Counted from the stretch's first letter, positions 1 to 9,657 are shown. The stretch is DNA of 21,534 bases from Bolinopsis microptera (GCF_026151205.1 NW_026971898.1:1-21534); one strand, 5' to 3'. The notes: generated by a model not told the origin, from the letters alone. Numbers and translations: made by a program.

Positions 1-1900
1 AAGGGAAAAAAAGGCCGGGAAAAAGCCGTCTAGTACGCGAACGCGTAGAAAAACATGGTTTTTTTTTTTTGAACGTGATCCCTTAAACCCCGCAAACCCC
101 TGCTGTCCCCGAATGTAATCTTTTTTTCCTTTGTGCGCGATGCCCTTTTACTGGGCCCCCCAAAACCCCCGCAAACCATTAATGGGGTTTTTTGATCGTT
201 TTGCGCGTGCACTTAAAGGGTCCGCGCGCGCCCCACCAATTTTTGCTTTTTGCAAAACCACAGAACGGGGGGAATTGCGAAAGGGTTTGACCCCGGAATC
301 AAATGCTTCTCGTTAATTGACGAGTCAATTCAGGCAAACTCTGCGGGCAAAAAGTAGCGCATTCCCCGAAACTATTACTGCCCGGCATCAAAGCTTTTTC
401 GCAAAACCCCTTTTTTTACATTTAATGGGCGGGAAACCTACTGGGCCCCCCGCCGAGCGCGAAAAAAATTAAAAAATCGTCCCCAATTAAAAAACCTTTT
501 CCCACGTTTTTTTTTTTAATCCCCGTCGTGACAAAACACCCCCCCGGGCCCCTTTCACCGTAACAGGGGAAAGGGCCCGCCCCCTCGTGCGTGGGCCGGC
601 GGGTCATACCAAAGATACAAAAGCTTATTTTTTTGATTCAAGGTGGTGCTTAATTTATAGCTCAAAAGTGTGTTGTCAACGTTTTTATGACCCGCCCCCG
701 CCCCCGGGAAATGGGGCCCCGGGCCCTTTTCCCCCCCCGTTCGTCAGGACGAAGGGGGAAAAAAGACCGTGGGGGTTTCCCCCAACGTGATACAAAATGG
801 GGGGCTGGTTGGCAAATTTGGAAGGGGGACTTTTGGCCCCCCTTCGACCCCCCCGCCCCAAACTACATTTTAAATTTTTTCAGAAAACGGGTTGCAAAGC
901 AACGATCTGGAAGGGGGTTTTAAAAAGCGTCAAAAACAATGGGGTTTCTAGTATATAAATTTTTTTATTTCAAAAGCCAGGTGTTGTATCCCGTTGTGGA
1001 ACACCCCCCGGTCCCCTTTTTACAGGTGGAACCCCTTTTTTCACTTATCGTCCTGCGATACAAAGGGGGAAACCCCCGCAAAATTTTCGTGCGCGGGCGG
1101 GGGTCATACAATTTTTGACCAAAAACCAGGGACTACCCCGTACTGCATACTGACGCGCTTTTGGGTACTGCAAAAACAAGAGGGCCCCCTGGTTAGAGCA
1201 ATATAATTTTTTATTTTCTGCTTCTCGGATCACGGGGAAATAAAATTTCCATTTTCCATGATTTTTGTTTAATATTACGCTTTAAAAACCCCTTTATTCT
1301 GATGCATGATGCTTGACAATTTCTTCCTTATGACAAAATATAGAATTAACGGTGTTTTAACCCTCCAATCGTTGCTTTTGCGGATCTCGTTTTTCCGTCT
1401 TCGATTCCTTAATTGACGATGTCAAAATCATCGCAGCTAGCTCGTCGAGGGGCCCCGTAAAACGCATTTTGGGCCCATCTAGTGAGGTGTGGTAACCGTT
1501 TCGAGAAGCATAAAGTGTTGGGTTTGCGTATAAGGGGTTATTGAGTGCGCGGCGTGGCCCAGTAAAAGCAATCCCCGCTACAACTTTGATCTCTTTTTCG
1601 ATACAAATTTAAATTGCTACCCTCTTATACTATTCCATGGGCAAATTTTCACTTAATATTTTGACCATTGTTTAAAAGATCTGCCCCGGCCCCCGGCTAC
1701 TTGGTACACTGCCATCCGAGAAAAAAGCGGCCCCGCGCTACTTCGAAAGAAATTTAGACGAGTAAACAACCGTCAAATTTAAAATTTTTCCCCGAATTTT
1801 TTTTGATTCCCAACAAATTTTTTAGCTAAAAAAATTGTTTTTCTCGATTGTTTCCTCCCCCTTATTAAAATTTTTCCCATTAAAAATAATATAGTCGGTG
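1..1900. other. Gene-free, C/G-run-rich contig-end sequence
   Basis: I see no gene, RNA or mobile-element motif here. The first ~1.25 kb is richer in C and G runs and in CpG-containing strings than most of the window, and short open frames on both strands have no recognisable domain and heavily biased residues (Pro, Gly, Lys, Phe). From about 1250 the composition moves towards AT. The octamer GATACAAA occurs four times on the + strand (614, 789, 1057, 1600). The stretch could be poorly called sequence at a contig end, or a different sequence joined to the rest. Confidence 0.5.
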
Positions 1901-1916
1901 TGGGGTCGTAATCGAT

Positions 1917-2520
1917 ATTATAATACCTTCCGGGAATTAATTCCAACTAAAAGTCCTCCGACACTGAGAGCTGATAAATTTGCCGACATATCCCGCAAGG
2001 AAAGCCAAGGTTTATCAGCATAGACCTCAGACTGGCTGGGCGGCAAGGTTGTAAAAACCCAAAATAACAATGGCGTTCTATTTATATTAGACAACTATAT
2101 TGTATCATGCCGCACGTATCGATTAAACAAACCCCTTCCAATTAGGAACCGGAAAAATATTAAAATACAATTATACCTTGGCTCTTCGGGCCGCTCGTGA
2201 TAATTCCCCGACAGCTTTGGCTGGAGGGAATTTGCGGCCCGAAGCAGCCAAAGTAAATTTTTTCCCTTTTAATATTTTCGGTTCCTAATTGGAAGGGTTG
2301 TAAACCGATAACGTTGGGGGCATGAAAACAAATAGTGTTTCTAAAAATTATAAGAAACGCCAGTTGTTTATTGTTTTTACAACTTGCCGCCAGCCCATTC
2401 TGGGGCTAATGCTGATAATACCCTTGGCTTCCCTTGCGGGATATATCGGGCAAATTTATCAGCTTTTCAGTGGGCGGAGAACCCTTTTAGTGGGATATAA
2501 TTCCCGGAAGGTAATTAATA
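1917..2520. repeat. Large imperfect inverted repeat (foldback element)
   Basis: The left arm (about 1917-2215) is the reverse complement of the right arm (about 2220-2520). Matching blocks include the CCTTCCGGGAATT region at 1926-1938 with its complement at 2499-2511, CTGATAAATTTGCC at 1971-1984 with its complement near 2451-2464, the CCCGCAAGG/AAGCCAAGG block near 1992-2010 with its complement at about 2422-2440, and CCTTCCAATTAGGAACCG at 2134-2151 with its complement at 2279-2296. The paired blocks all point to a centre near 2215-2220. The arms differ by many small indels and substitutions, as expected from an old foldback transposon or from noisy reads. No transposase is visible inside. 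It could be a foldback/MITE-like element, a palindromic amplification, or a library or assembly foldback artefact. Similarity between the arms appears to stop near 1917/2520, which argues against a simple whole-read foldback. Confidence 0.8.
2176..2253 (+). repeat. GC-rich hairpin unit, copy 1 (palindrome centre)
   Basis: The 5' half (CCTTGGCTCTTCGGGCCGC, 2176-2194) pairs with the 3' half (GCGGCCCGAAGCAGCCAAAG, 2234-2253), apart from one missing base in the left half and a mismatch at the end. Between them lies a second short pairing (AATTCCC with GGGAATT), leaving a small apical loop and an unpaired bulge carrying TCGTGAT. It sits at the symmetry centre of the large inverted repeat, so it is nested inside that structure. 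It resembles a transposable hairpin element or a terminal-hairpin-like sequence, but I recognise no named family. Confidence 0.75.
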
Positions 2521-2531
2521 AGAAAAAATAT

Positions 2532-2607
2532 CTTGGCTGCTTCGGGCCGCAAAATTCCCTTCCAGCAAGCGTCGGGTATTATCACGAGCGGCCCGAAGCA
2601 GCCAAGG
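2532..2607 (-). repeat. GC-rich hairpin unit, copy 2 (inverted)
   Basis: This is a second copy of the hairpin centred near 2215, in the opposite orientation. CTTGGCTGCTTCGGGCCGC (2532-2550) pairs perfectly with its complement at 2588-2606. The loop region reads, on the minus strand, as the same sequence as copy 1 (the TCGTGATAAT stretch, then CCCGAC, then GGAAGGGAATT), with a few one-base indels. It lies about 12 bases outside the right arm of the large inverted repeat. I do not see a matching copy at the mirrored position to the left (about 1830-1905). Two copies with a conserved loop argue that this is a repeat family and not a chance stem. Confidence 0.75.
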
Positions 2608-3089
2608 TATTATTTGTAAATTTTAAATTTTCATTTTGTATTCCCCCCAACCAATTTTTCTGTTTTGTGTTGTTTTGTATTCTAAATCTAAACTCAAAAG
2701 TGGCTTAGCCCAGTTCCTTGAATAAAAAACCTTGGGGGCCCCGGACCACCCCCCTCCCGGTATCGGATTTTACTTGTTTTTGAAATTACTTTGCCTTATC
2801 AAATAAACCCCCATATACAGTTTAGTTTTTGGGTAATTTTAATTGCAAGCTTAACCATTAGGAAAGTGTAAAATCTGATGATATTTTTGGGGGAAAAAAT
2901 TGGGGAGCTGGGCAAAGGGGGCCAAGGGGTTTGATTTTTCAAAAAATATTTGAGTTTTTGTGATGGGGTTATTTTTATATAGTGGGTCCATTGTGGAACA
3001 TTTTGGTGTATACAGGTTTTGAAAACATATTATTTTTCCCATATTGAATTTTTATTATTGGGTAATTGCTATATTATGTGTATAATAGT

Positions 3090-3640
3090 TTGGGGGGGAA
3101 ATAAAATTTCTACCACCATGGGTGTATTCATGGATTTCGATGAATGCGAAGCTCTTTTCCAGGGGAACAAACGGGCAGGGCCCTCCGGGAACTTCATGGT
3201 TATTTTTTACAGGGGATGTGGCTATACCTATATCTTCAAAAATAGGAAACAGCCAGGACCAATAAATCCCCCCCATTAGACTTATAATTCTTTTGCTGGT
3301 GGGGGGCCTTTGTGGATCCGGGCCAAAAAACCTCTTGATCCTTTTAATGGGGGAACAGTACCCATTGGTGACCTCTTGCGGAAAAAATATAACCACATGC
3401 TGTCAAATGGAAACGGGTAAAAACAGACGTGGTGGAATACTTCAATTTTTAGCATTCAACAAATTACTTTTCTTCACCGTTGTTCAAGTTCCCTCTCAGT
3501 GGGTGGGGTTGCGAGCCATTTAACTCTTCCCGCCTCTACCCACTGACTCCCGGGACCACTATCCTTGTTATCTACTTTCCAGGGCCCTCTTGGGCATGGG
3601 AGCCCCTCAAAAAGGGGAAATTAGTCGGAGCATTTCCCAA
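3090..3640 (+). pseudogene. LINE ORF1 remnant with DUF4283-like domain
   Basis: Plant LINE ORF1 proteins usually carry a DUF4283 domain, then a CCHC knuckle, and are thought to bind element RNA. In frame from 3121 one reads VFMDFDECEA (resembling the family's LFLF-F-, E-DA segment), then a G-run and GNFMVIFYRG (3188-3217), resembling the GPWSFGNFMVI--RW segment. After a frameshift, LWIRAK-PLDPF (about 3308-3342) resembles the FWV-IHNLPL segment, and IGDLL follows where the family has an IG--LG element. At about 3578-3620 a shifted frame can be read as GPW-GAPLKKG, resembling the YGPWL-A motif downstream of the knuckle. I could not locate a convincing CCHC knuckle between them. The region contains stops and at least two frameshifts, so it is non-functional as written. 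The start is undefined. Confidence 0.4.
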
Positions 3641-4649
3641 TATAATGCCAATTATCGGGGAAAGGCTTCCTTTTTCGTTAACCGGATTCCACAGAAGGAC
3701 CAGGTTTTCTAAGTCAAAACTTTCACCCCCCTCTCCTTGATACCAAGCCCTGAGTGTTCATCCATACAGAATCCCCCAGGCTAATCCCAAAGATATGCCG
3801 AATAATCCGCCCAAAAATACCCATTGGAGGGCCGGTCGAAGCACTTGAAATTATGGGCCCCATTTATCAAGGAATAACTTATAAATTGGATTGCCGCTTA
3901 TAAAAAATGATGCTTGGGAAAAATATCTCTAAAAAACAGGGACCCCAGAATCCAAAACCCAAGTTTCGGGATTTCATGGTTTGGTACGGCCCAAATAAAG
4001 TGTTCCTACCCCCAACCGGGCACGGGGACGCCGTCTTCAAGCACACGGTTTCAATAAAGATTGGTCGATAATAATAAAAATCCCGGGGACAAATCTAAGG
4101 ATCCATAGGGGATTCGGACCCACCAACCGTTGCTAACTGCAGGGGAGGATATCCGGGAAAAAGGATTGGTCTATAAAGAAGAAAAATCGGGGGATTGACT
4201 TTCTTCCATATTTAGTTTCTTAAAACAAAAAGATTTAATAAACGGTAATTAAAAAACAAAAACATATCTGGAGAGGGGACTTTTCAAAAAGCTTAAGAGC
4301 TCCCAAGAAGGAAAGGAAGTCCCAAAAATCAATAGACTTTTCAGAGGCATAAACTTAAAAACCTTCCATTCAGTTCTACCGGCGAAGCTCCTACTCTGGG
4401 GGGACCACTTCATCCCTAATATCTGTTTTAGGGAACTCTCTTCTACCTAATGAGCTCTCCTCGAAGGGAAGGCCTAACCACCCTAGCCCGGGGGGGATCT
4501 GCCCCCCAATTTTGGGAGGAAGTTCGCCTTGAACAGCCGGCAAATGACAACTGGGGGTGAAGCTGGAAAAACCGGGCTGCAACGAGGCAACTTTAAAAAT
4601 GTCCGGCAAAAAGCATCATCTTTTGCTTTTGGGAGCCCACATATAAGCC

Positions 4650-5230
4650 ATTGATAAAAATGCGCAAGGGTTTTTTTGAATACGTGGAAAATGAGGGGGT
4701 TTCCATCCTCCTTAAAAAACTCTTTCAATCTGATGCCTTTGGGAGGGGGGGGAACAGGAATCCTTTACCTATGGAGGCCCAAAAGTGTGATTCCCACAAA
4801 CCGATTGTTCAACAAAAAAAGGGTTTGCTTCCTGGGAAAACCCTGGATCAAACTATTAGAAGCTAATTGGGGCAAGTATGTAGGCTGTTATTGGGGGGAA
4901 ATATACTGCTCCTCCCACGGATGCTGTTGCTAATCTCGATTGGTCTCTTCACCGCCCAAATCTCTTCATACCAGATTCCCACCTAATCAAGGTGAGGGGC
5001 TTTTACCAAATCGGAAAGTCAAAATGTTAATGGGAACCATTATTATTTCTCGGATTGAATGGTCCACATCGAAAAAATGCAAAGGAAAGTGGGAAAGTAA
5101 AAAATAAATATATGCAGTGTTGCATTTGATTCTTCCGAAAAGCGTTTTTGGATCTTAGTGTTGCAACAAAGGGGACAAAGCCCCTTCCTGTTCAAACTTT
5201 AGGGCCTGCTTATTGGGCGTCCATTCGGCG
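4650..5230 (+). pseudogene. LINE endonuclease (EN) N-terminal remnant
   Basis: The translation TWKMRGFPSSLKNSF (from about 4682) resembles the opening SWN-RG-NSPLKQ of plant L1-type apurinic/apyrimidinic-like endonucleases, which nick target DNA to prime reverse transcription. About 145 codons on, near 5119-5155, AFDSSEKRFW resembles the VYASN-SEKR--LW segment, and near 5187-5210 PSCSNFRAC resembles the segment after the catalytic GDFN motif. The GDFN itself is not legible. The opening motif is the best evidence; the rest is suggestive. It lies about 1 kb downstream of the ORF1 remnant, the normal arrangement. The true 3' limit of the domain is not clear. Confidence 0.33.
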
Positions 5231-5263
5231 GCTTACTGAACGGACAAATCCATTTCTAAGGAC

Positions 5264-5863
5264 ATGTTTTACAGTAAATTCCTGAGGGGGGTCATATTCA
5301 AGATGGGGGCATGGTTTAATAAAAAATTTTCAGTGAAAGCAATTCCAAAAGATCCTAAAGGGATCTGGACCCCATGGACATTCCCTCTGGCCCCCGGAGG
5401 TTTTTGTTTTTCAATAAAGGTCTTTTACTTTTTAAAAAAGCTTTTCTTGACCATCACCTCAAATGGAAGGGGCCGTTGTGAACTTTGCCCAACTTCTCGC
5501 TGGGTATCTCAGTTTGGGGACTCACCCCTTTGCGTGGGGCTGATGATTGTATTCCTCGCCCTAGTTTTCCTGAATCCAACTCCAATAAGGGTTGCCTTTC
5601 GATTTTCATGTGGGGGACTACTGTTATCGAATGGGGGGTCTGGGAAATCAACTCTCCCAAAACCCAAATTTCCTGGTTTTTTCAACAAAACGGGTAAAGG
5701 GGGACCTGGGACCATTCCAATATGGGCGTTCCTTTTTTGCTATTCCATGGGGGGGGGGGGGACAGAGGGATATAGAGATGGTTCTCCAGAGCTACTTGCT
5801 TATTCTTGGATTTACCATTATAAGCGGCCACAGGGGGGACAAAATTTCGGCAGGGCAAACTGA
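5264..5863 (+). other. 199-codon open frame, no recognised product
   Basis: This is one of the two longest uninterrupted frames in the window. Its product is rich in Phe, Leu, Gly and Pro, with no signal peptide or domain I recognise. Reading across frames, FAWGADDCIP near 5530-5560 and ISWFFQQNG near 5667-5694 could be taken as GDFN and FTW-type endonuclease motifs. However, they lie nearly 290 codons after the endonuclease start at 4.68 kb, too far for one domain. Either a second element's endonuclease is inserted here, or the resemblance is chance. A 13-base G run (5749-5761) crosses the 3' part. I do not regard this as a demonstrated gene. Confidence 0.15.
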
Positions 5864-6439
5864 CCCTCTCTCTACCTTAAGGGGGGGACTCGGGGAGCTT
5901 ACTTTTTAGCTTGAGGGGAAGCCCTTAGGGGGGTTCCGGAGATTACCCATTGGGACGCATACATTGGGGCCTTATACCATATACTATTTGGGGGGGGTAC
6001 CCACCCCTTGTCAAGGCCTATTCTTACTAGACGGTGGTCAAAGGTTTTTGGGACCCAGTTCCTTACCCCCGTTCCTGGTTAGGGTTTCCTCTCTTGCTTC
6101 AGGCAAGTTTTCACAACCTTGATGCCATGCAGTTCTCCCACATCGCAAAATAACAGAAACTGGAGGTGCCAAGTCTTGCACCTTTTACGTTTTTTCACCT
6201 CAATACCTTCTTGGGTATTAACAGAAGGGCAAGTTTCTATGCTTACTGGCCTGGGGCAGGGAAACTGGGGCCTCTTTAAAACCCCAATTTATTATATTGG
6301 CTGGATGTTTGGTAATAACACTGGTTGTTTACTAAATTACTTTCAAATGTGGGTGGTGTTTTATGAGGCCATTTATTCCCCCTCAAACCACAACTGGTCC
6401 AAACGCTGGTGGGGCAAATGGACTTGAGGCAGGATTTAT

Positions 6440-6870
6440 AACCTCAAATTTGTTCCTTGGTTTTTGTAGGGCATTCGAAATTCAGGTTATTTTCAAGTCA
6501 TTTTATAACAAATAGCCCTTCGACCTTTCCCTTGAAAGGGATTTTTTTTCATCATTCCGTTTGCTCAGCGCAACCATCCCTCCGGCGGGGACTCTTCCTG
6601 CCAGTCCCTGAATTTGATTGACAGAAGAACAAACTAAAACCTGCGGGAAACAAACTATGTCCGTTGATGTCCTGGGGTTTTCTCTTGGGTAAAGATCTAA
6701 GGGATAAGCCTATCATTCTTGCCAGTGGATAAGTCAAATAAAAAGGGAAAGTTTTTGGGTGGGGGAGCCATTTAATTATACCCGGCTAGGGTCCTTTCAG
6801 GTGGACAGGAAGGGGGGGGGCCAAACCCAACCCCACAGATTTCGGTCCCAGTTCTTCATCTCTTAGTAAA
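6440..6870 (+). pseudogene. Possible LINE-A reverse-transcriptase remnant
   Basis: Three fragments are in the right order. CRAFEIQV near 6467-6490 can be aligned with the KAFDSV aspartate motif. SLRRGLFLPVPEF near 6573-6612 can be aligned with GLRQGDPLSP-LF. Near 6825-6863 a damaged stretch could be the ADDT-I segment. The first two are about 40 codons apart, shorter than the roughly 58 usual in plant L1, and the third is longer than usual, so deletions and insertions would be required. None is convincing alone. A frameshift-aware search for RVT_1 would decide. Confidence 0.2.
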
Positions 6871-7343
6871 TGTGGAAAGGTGGGGGAGGGTACGGACAAA
6901 AAATCTCCCCACTTTGGGATGGGAAAAAAGGACCTGGTATAACTTATTGCGGGAGCTGAACACATCCAACCATAGGGCTAATCATCCGAAGTCTGATAAA
7001 CCATTGATGTGCCCCTCCATTGCCTTGCCCCCTAGGGAATAGTTCCAATGGGGGGAGGGACTGATTTCAAAAGCCTCTGTGGGAATATAATTCTTAGTCA
7101 TGCAATTGGCGGACGAAATTGGTAGCTGTTCATTCAATATCTTGGCCTTCCTCGGATTATCTCGCAAAAACCCAGGATTGCATTGGAACAAACTAATATA
7201 AACTCGCGGATTGAAGGATCTGTAAAGTGTTTGATCTTCAATAGCTCCTCGGACCAGCAACCCCATTAATTAAAAAATCTCAGCGTGGGGGGGAACTAAC
7301 CCTTCAAACTTTCAAAGATAGTTCTTAAATGTAGATAAATAGC
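6870..7343. other. No supported gene
   Basis: I see nothing assignable. The longest open frame is 94 codons on the minus strand (6982-7266), encoding a product with no recognised domain. No terminator, promoter or repeat unit stands out. Confidence 0.3.
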
Positions 7344-7351
7344 TTCCTCTT

Positions 7352-7431
7352 TCAGGTTTCCTTTCCTTTTCTTTCCTTTTCTTTTTTTTTTTTCCCCCTT
7401 TTTCTTTTCCGCCTTTTTTTCCTTTTTTCCA
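7352..7431 (+). repeat. Polypyrimidine tract (CTTTT-rich)
   Basis: About 80 bases are almost pure C/T on the + strand, with imperfect CCTTTTCTTT units followed by T and C runs and a second CCTTTTTTCC block. It ends in CAGG at 7430-7433. It is a simple-sequence tract. It could also mimic a polypyrimidine-plus-AG 3' splice site or a 5' UTR Y-patch, but no exon or gene follows that I can recognise. Confidence 0.6.
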
Positions 7432-8600
7432 GGCTTTTTGGACTTTCTGTGGGTACGGAAATGGTGTTTGGAGTTCTTTGCGGGGTAACTTTTTATCCTA
7501 CAATTGGTGGCTCACGGGCCGGTGCGGTGGGTCCATGTTATTAGGGAGGGGCAGTTTGGGGGTGGGCTTTTCACGAGTTGATTAGAGTTAACAGTTGGGG
7601 GACTGTTACGTAGGGGGAAAAGTAATGGAAGGGCTTTATATCCAGTAGACCACAATTTTTTTACCGAAACGCAGGGGCCCATTTGGGGCTCGGGGGGACC
7701 TCCAAGGACAAGGGGGGGTTTTCCGTGAGTGAAAGGACCCTGGTCGTATTCATAGCTTCTTTTAGGCACTGCTTTTCCAGTGTTTTAATTGATGGGCCGA
7801 TATAGCTTTTGGGGGAAAACCAACTGCCTACGTATAAAACGGGGGTAGGGCCTAAGCCACTGATTTTTGGTTTTTGTCTGTGATGTTTTTTCATCTCTTC
7901 CTGGGGGGGGGACATTGAGTCAGGGGGGGAGGGCCCTCAAATGCTGGGATCCTTGCCTGTGTTTAGCTGGTTTTTCTGGAGGTGTTTTCCCCCGCTCGAC
8001 CTCCTTCTTCAATCATCATCATTCAGTTTAGAGGTCTTGCCGTTGCTTCTCCGGAGACATTTTCCCTTTTCCCACTCGACAACCTACGCACCTCCTGCGG
8101 AGGTCCTCACTTGCAAGGTTATAAAAATAACACCAGCTTTCTTTCCAGGGACCTTTATGGGCATAAGCTATTTTATCCGCGCACGCGGGCGTTTTTTCTT
8201 TTTTGTTTCACGGTCCTTTTCCTTTTGGTGTGCCGTTTTTTGTTGGGCCCACCCTTTCTTCTGCTTGTTCCTTGCGCAATGGTGCGCTACAATGCGCTCT
8301 TTCCAAGGGCTTTTGGGTTTTCATTTTGACAAAAAAGGGAGTTACCTGTGGCCTTGGCACTCCCCAAAAAAAATCTTCTTCACCTCACCCAATTCCACCA
8401 TCAATCAAATTCCAAAAATTTTTGCATTCAATTCCCCAACTATACATCCACGAATTCATACTGATTCCAAAAAAAACAACAAAACTTTGTTATATTTACC
8501 GGTTTTTCTGTTTGGTGATTTGATTTTAACCGGGTTACTGTAATGTTTTTTTTTCAAAATTTATTTTTAAATGTTTCAAAATGTTTTTCCAAATATGGGG
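7432..8600. other. No supported gene; 200-codon frame of unknown meaning
   Basis: A frame of 200 codons is open from 7941 to 8543 on the + strand, overlapped by two shorter open frames. Its product is dominated by Phe, Leu, Ser and Pro because the DNA is pyrimidine-rich, and it shows no motif. A TATA-like TTATAAAAAT string at 8118-8127 is followed by pyrimidine-rich sequence and then A/C-rich sequence (8360-8480), the texture of a plant promoter or 5' leader, but no coding region follows. I treat the frame as compositional. Confidence 0.2.
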
Positions 8601-9657
8601 GTGGAATAAAAAATCTGATGATAATTTTAGAAACTCCGTGAAAAAAATTTTGGGGAGGAAGTACTTTGGGGCACGTAATACTTCAAAAACCCTGCCAGTG
8701 TATAAAAATTGTTAGTTCCCCATATTGAAAATCTGAGAATTAAATACTAAACTCAGGGGAAATTATTTATTGTAAATTGGAAAAAAGAGTTGAACACTAG
8801 AAAAGTATCGCACAGGAATAAAGATTTGGGTGTTATTTACTCAGAGTGTCCTTGCTTTTGGAAACACATTGATATACAAGATAAAAAGCATATGTTTTTC
8901 TAAAGCAAATAAAAATCGGGGTTGATGATCTGCTGGGATTGTAGGGTACTTTAGTTATTAGAGGAAAAAAGGGTTGTAAATGATAAAAGCTAGTTTAAAA
9001 ATGGCCTTTTGGATTAAAGGGGGGGAACCCCCTCATCTAGAGTAATTGGTGGTCCAAATTGGGTGGAAAAGAAATCCAGTTGCGGGCCTCATGGGAAGGT
9101 TGAGGGGGGGGGGGGGTGTACTGTTTGGATTATGCTGGGGGCGGGGGGGCAGGCGGTTCCAGAGGGCGTGGGGTTTTACCCGGGTTTCTTAATTGATGGA
9201 TGGGTGGGGGTACTCTTTCTATTTACGCCGTATAGGGGGGATCTAGATTATCCTCACATATGTGACCATTGACAATTTTTGGGGCAGAGCGGGGCGAATT
9301 CTTTGGGGGGCAGTGGGCGTTACAAACGAAGGGGGGGGCCCCGGCTGGGACCCGCTGTGCAGCGGGGGTGGGCCCGTTTTTCTTAGGGGGGGCGCCCAAT
9401 CCGTTCGTTTAAGAATGTGGGGGGACAAATTTCCGGAAAAAAAACAAAACTTAATAACTAATAAGTACTAGCTAAAACTGCGTGCGTTTTTTTTGCCTCT
9501 AGATTTACAACACTTTTTTTAGGGGAGAAAGGGATTTTTACCGGCGGTTACTCCTCTAAAAAATCAACCCTAATTTTGTTTTTTTCAAAATTTTAGGGAA
9601 AGGGGGCCACCAAATAGGGGGAGGCGGGTGTTCAAATACAGGGGGGCGCCTTTCGGC
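8601..9657. other. No supported gene; G-run-rich DNA
   Basis: Nothing assignable. The 5' part (8608-8729) shares short collinear blocks with 2868-3048 (see findings). From 9000 onward the + strand carries many runs of 6-13 G, including one at 9104-9116, and short open frames there are Gly-rich only because of these runs. Confidence 0.3.

Larger units (their letters stand above)
2900..6900 (+). mobile_element. Probable decayed LINE (LINE-A), plant L1-like
   Basis: Remnants appear in the order ORF1 (DUF4283-like, about 3.1-3.6 kb), endonuclease N-terminus (about 4.68 kb), possible distal endonuclease motifs (about 5.12-5.21 kb) and possible reverse-transcriptase fragments (about 6.45-6.86 kb), all on the + strand. 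This is the domain order of plant L1-clade non-LTR retrotransposons, and the distance from the endonuclease start to the candidate KAFD motif (about 600 codons) fits that family. No frame stays open and the later motifs are weak. The ends are not defined: I find no clear target-site duplication or poly(A) tail. The boundaries given are the outer limits of recognisable motifs. Confidence 0.35.

Noticed and set aside
3055-3396. 113-codon minus-strand frame with IISLMGGIYW resembling the RPISL--IYK motif of reverse transcriptases
   Set aside because: No other reverse-transcriptase motif follows on that strand, and the + strand of the same interval gives a better ordered DUF4283-like reading.
6982-7266. 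94-codon minus-strand frame as a gene
   Set aside because: No recognisable domain or start context, and its length is close to chance in this window.
7672-7700. Reverse-transcriptase QGDP-like reading (ETQGPIWGS)
   Set aside because: No flanking motifs at the required spacing; the resemblance depends on G runs.
7941-8543. 200-codon open frame as a protein-coding gene
   Set aside because: The product is Phe/Leu/Ser/Pro-rich because the DNA is pyrimidine-rich. Two other frames are open over the same stretch, and no motif is recognisable.
9063-9471. Gly/Pro-rich open frames on both strands
   Set aside because: They are explained by poly-G runs, and no domain is present.
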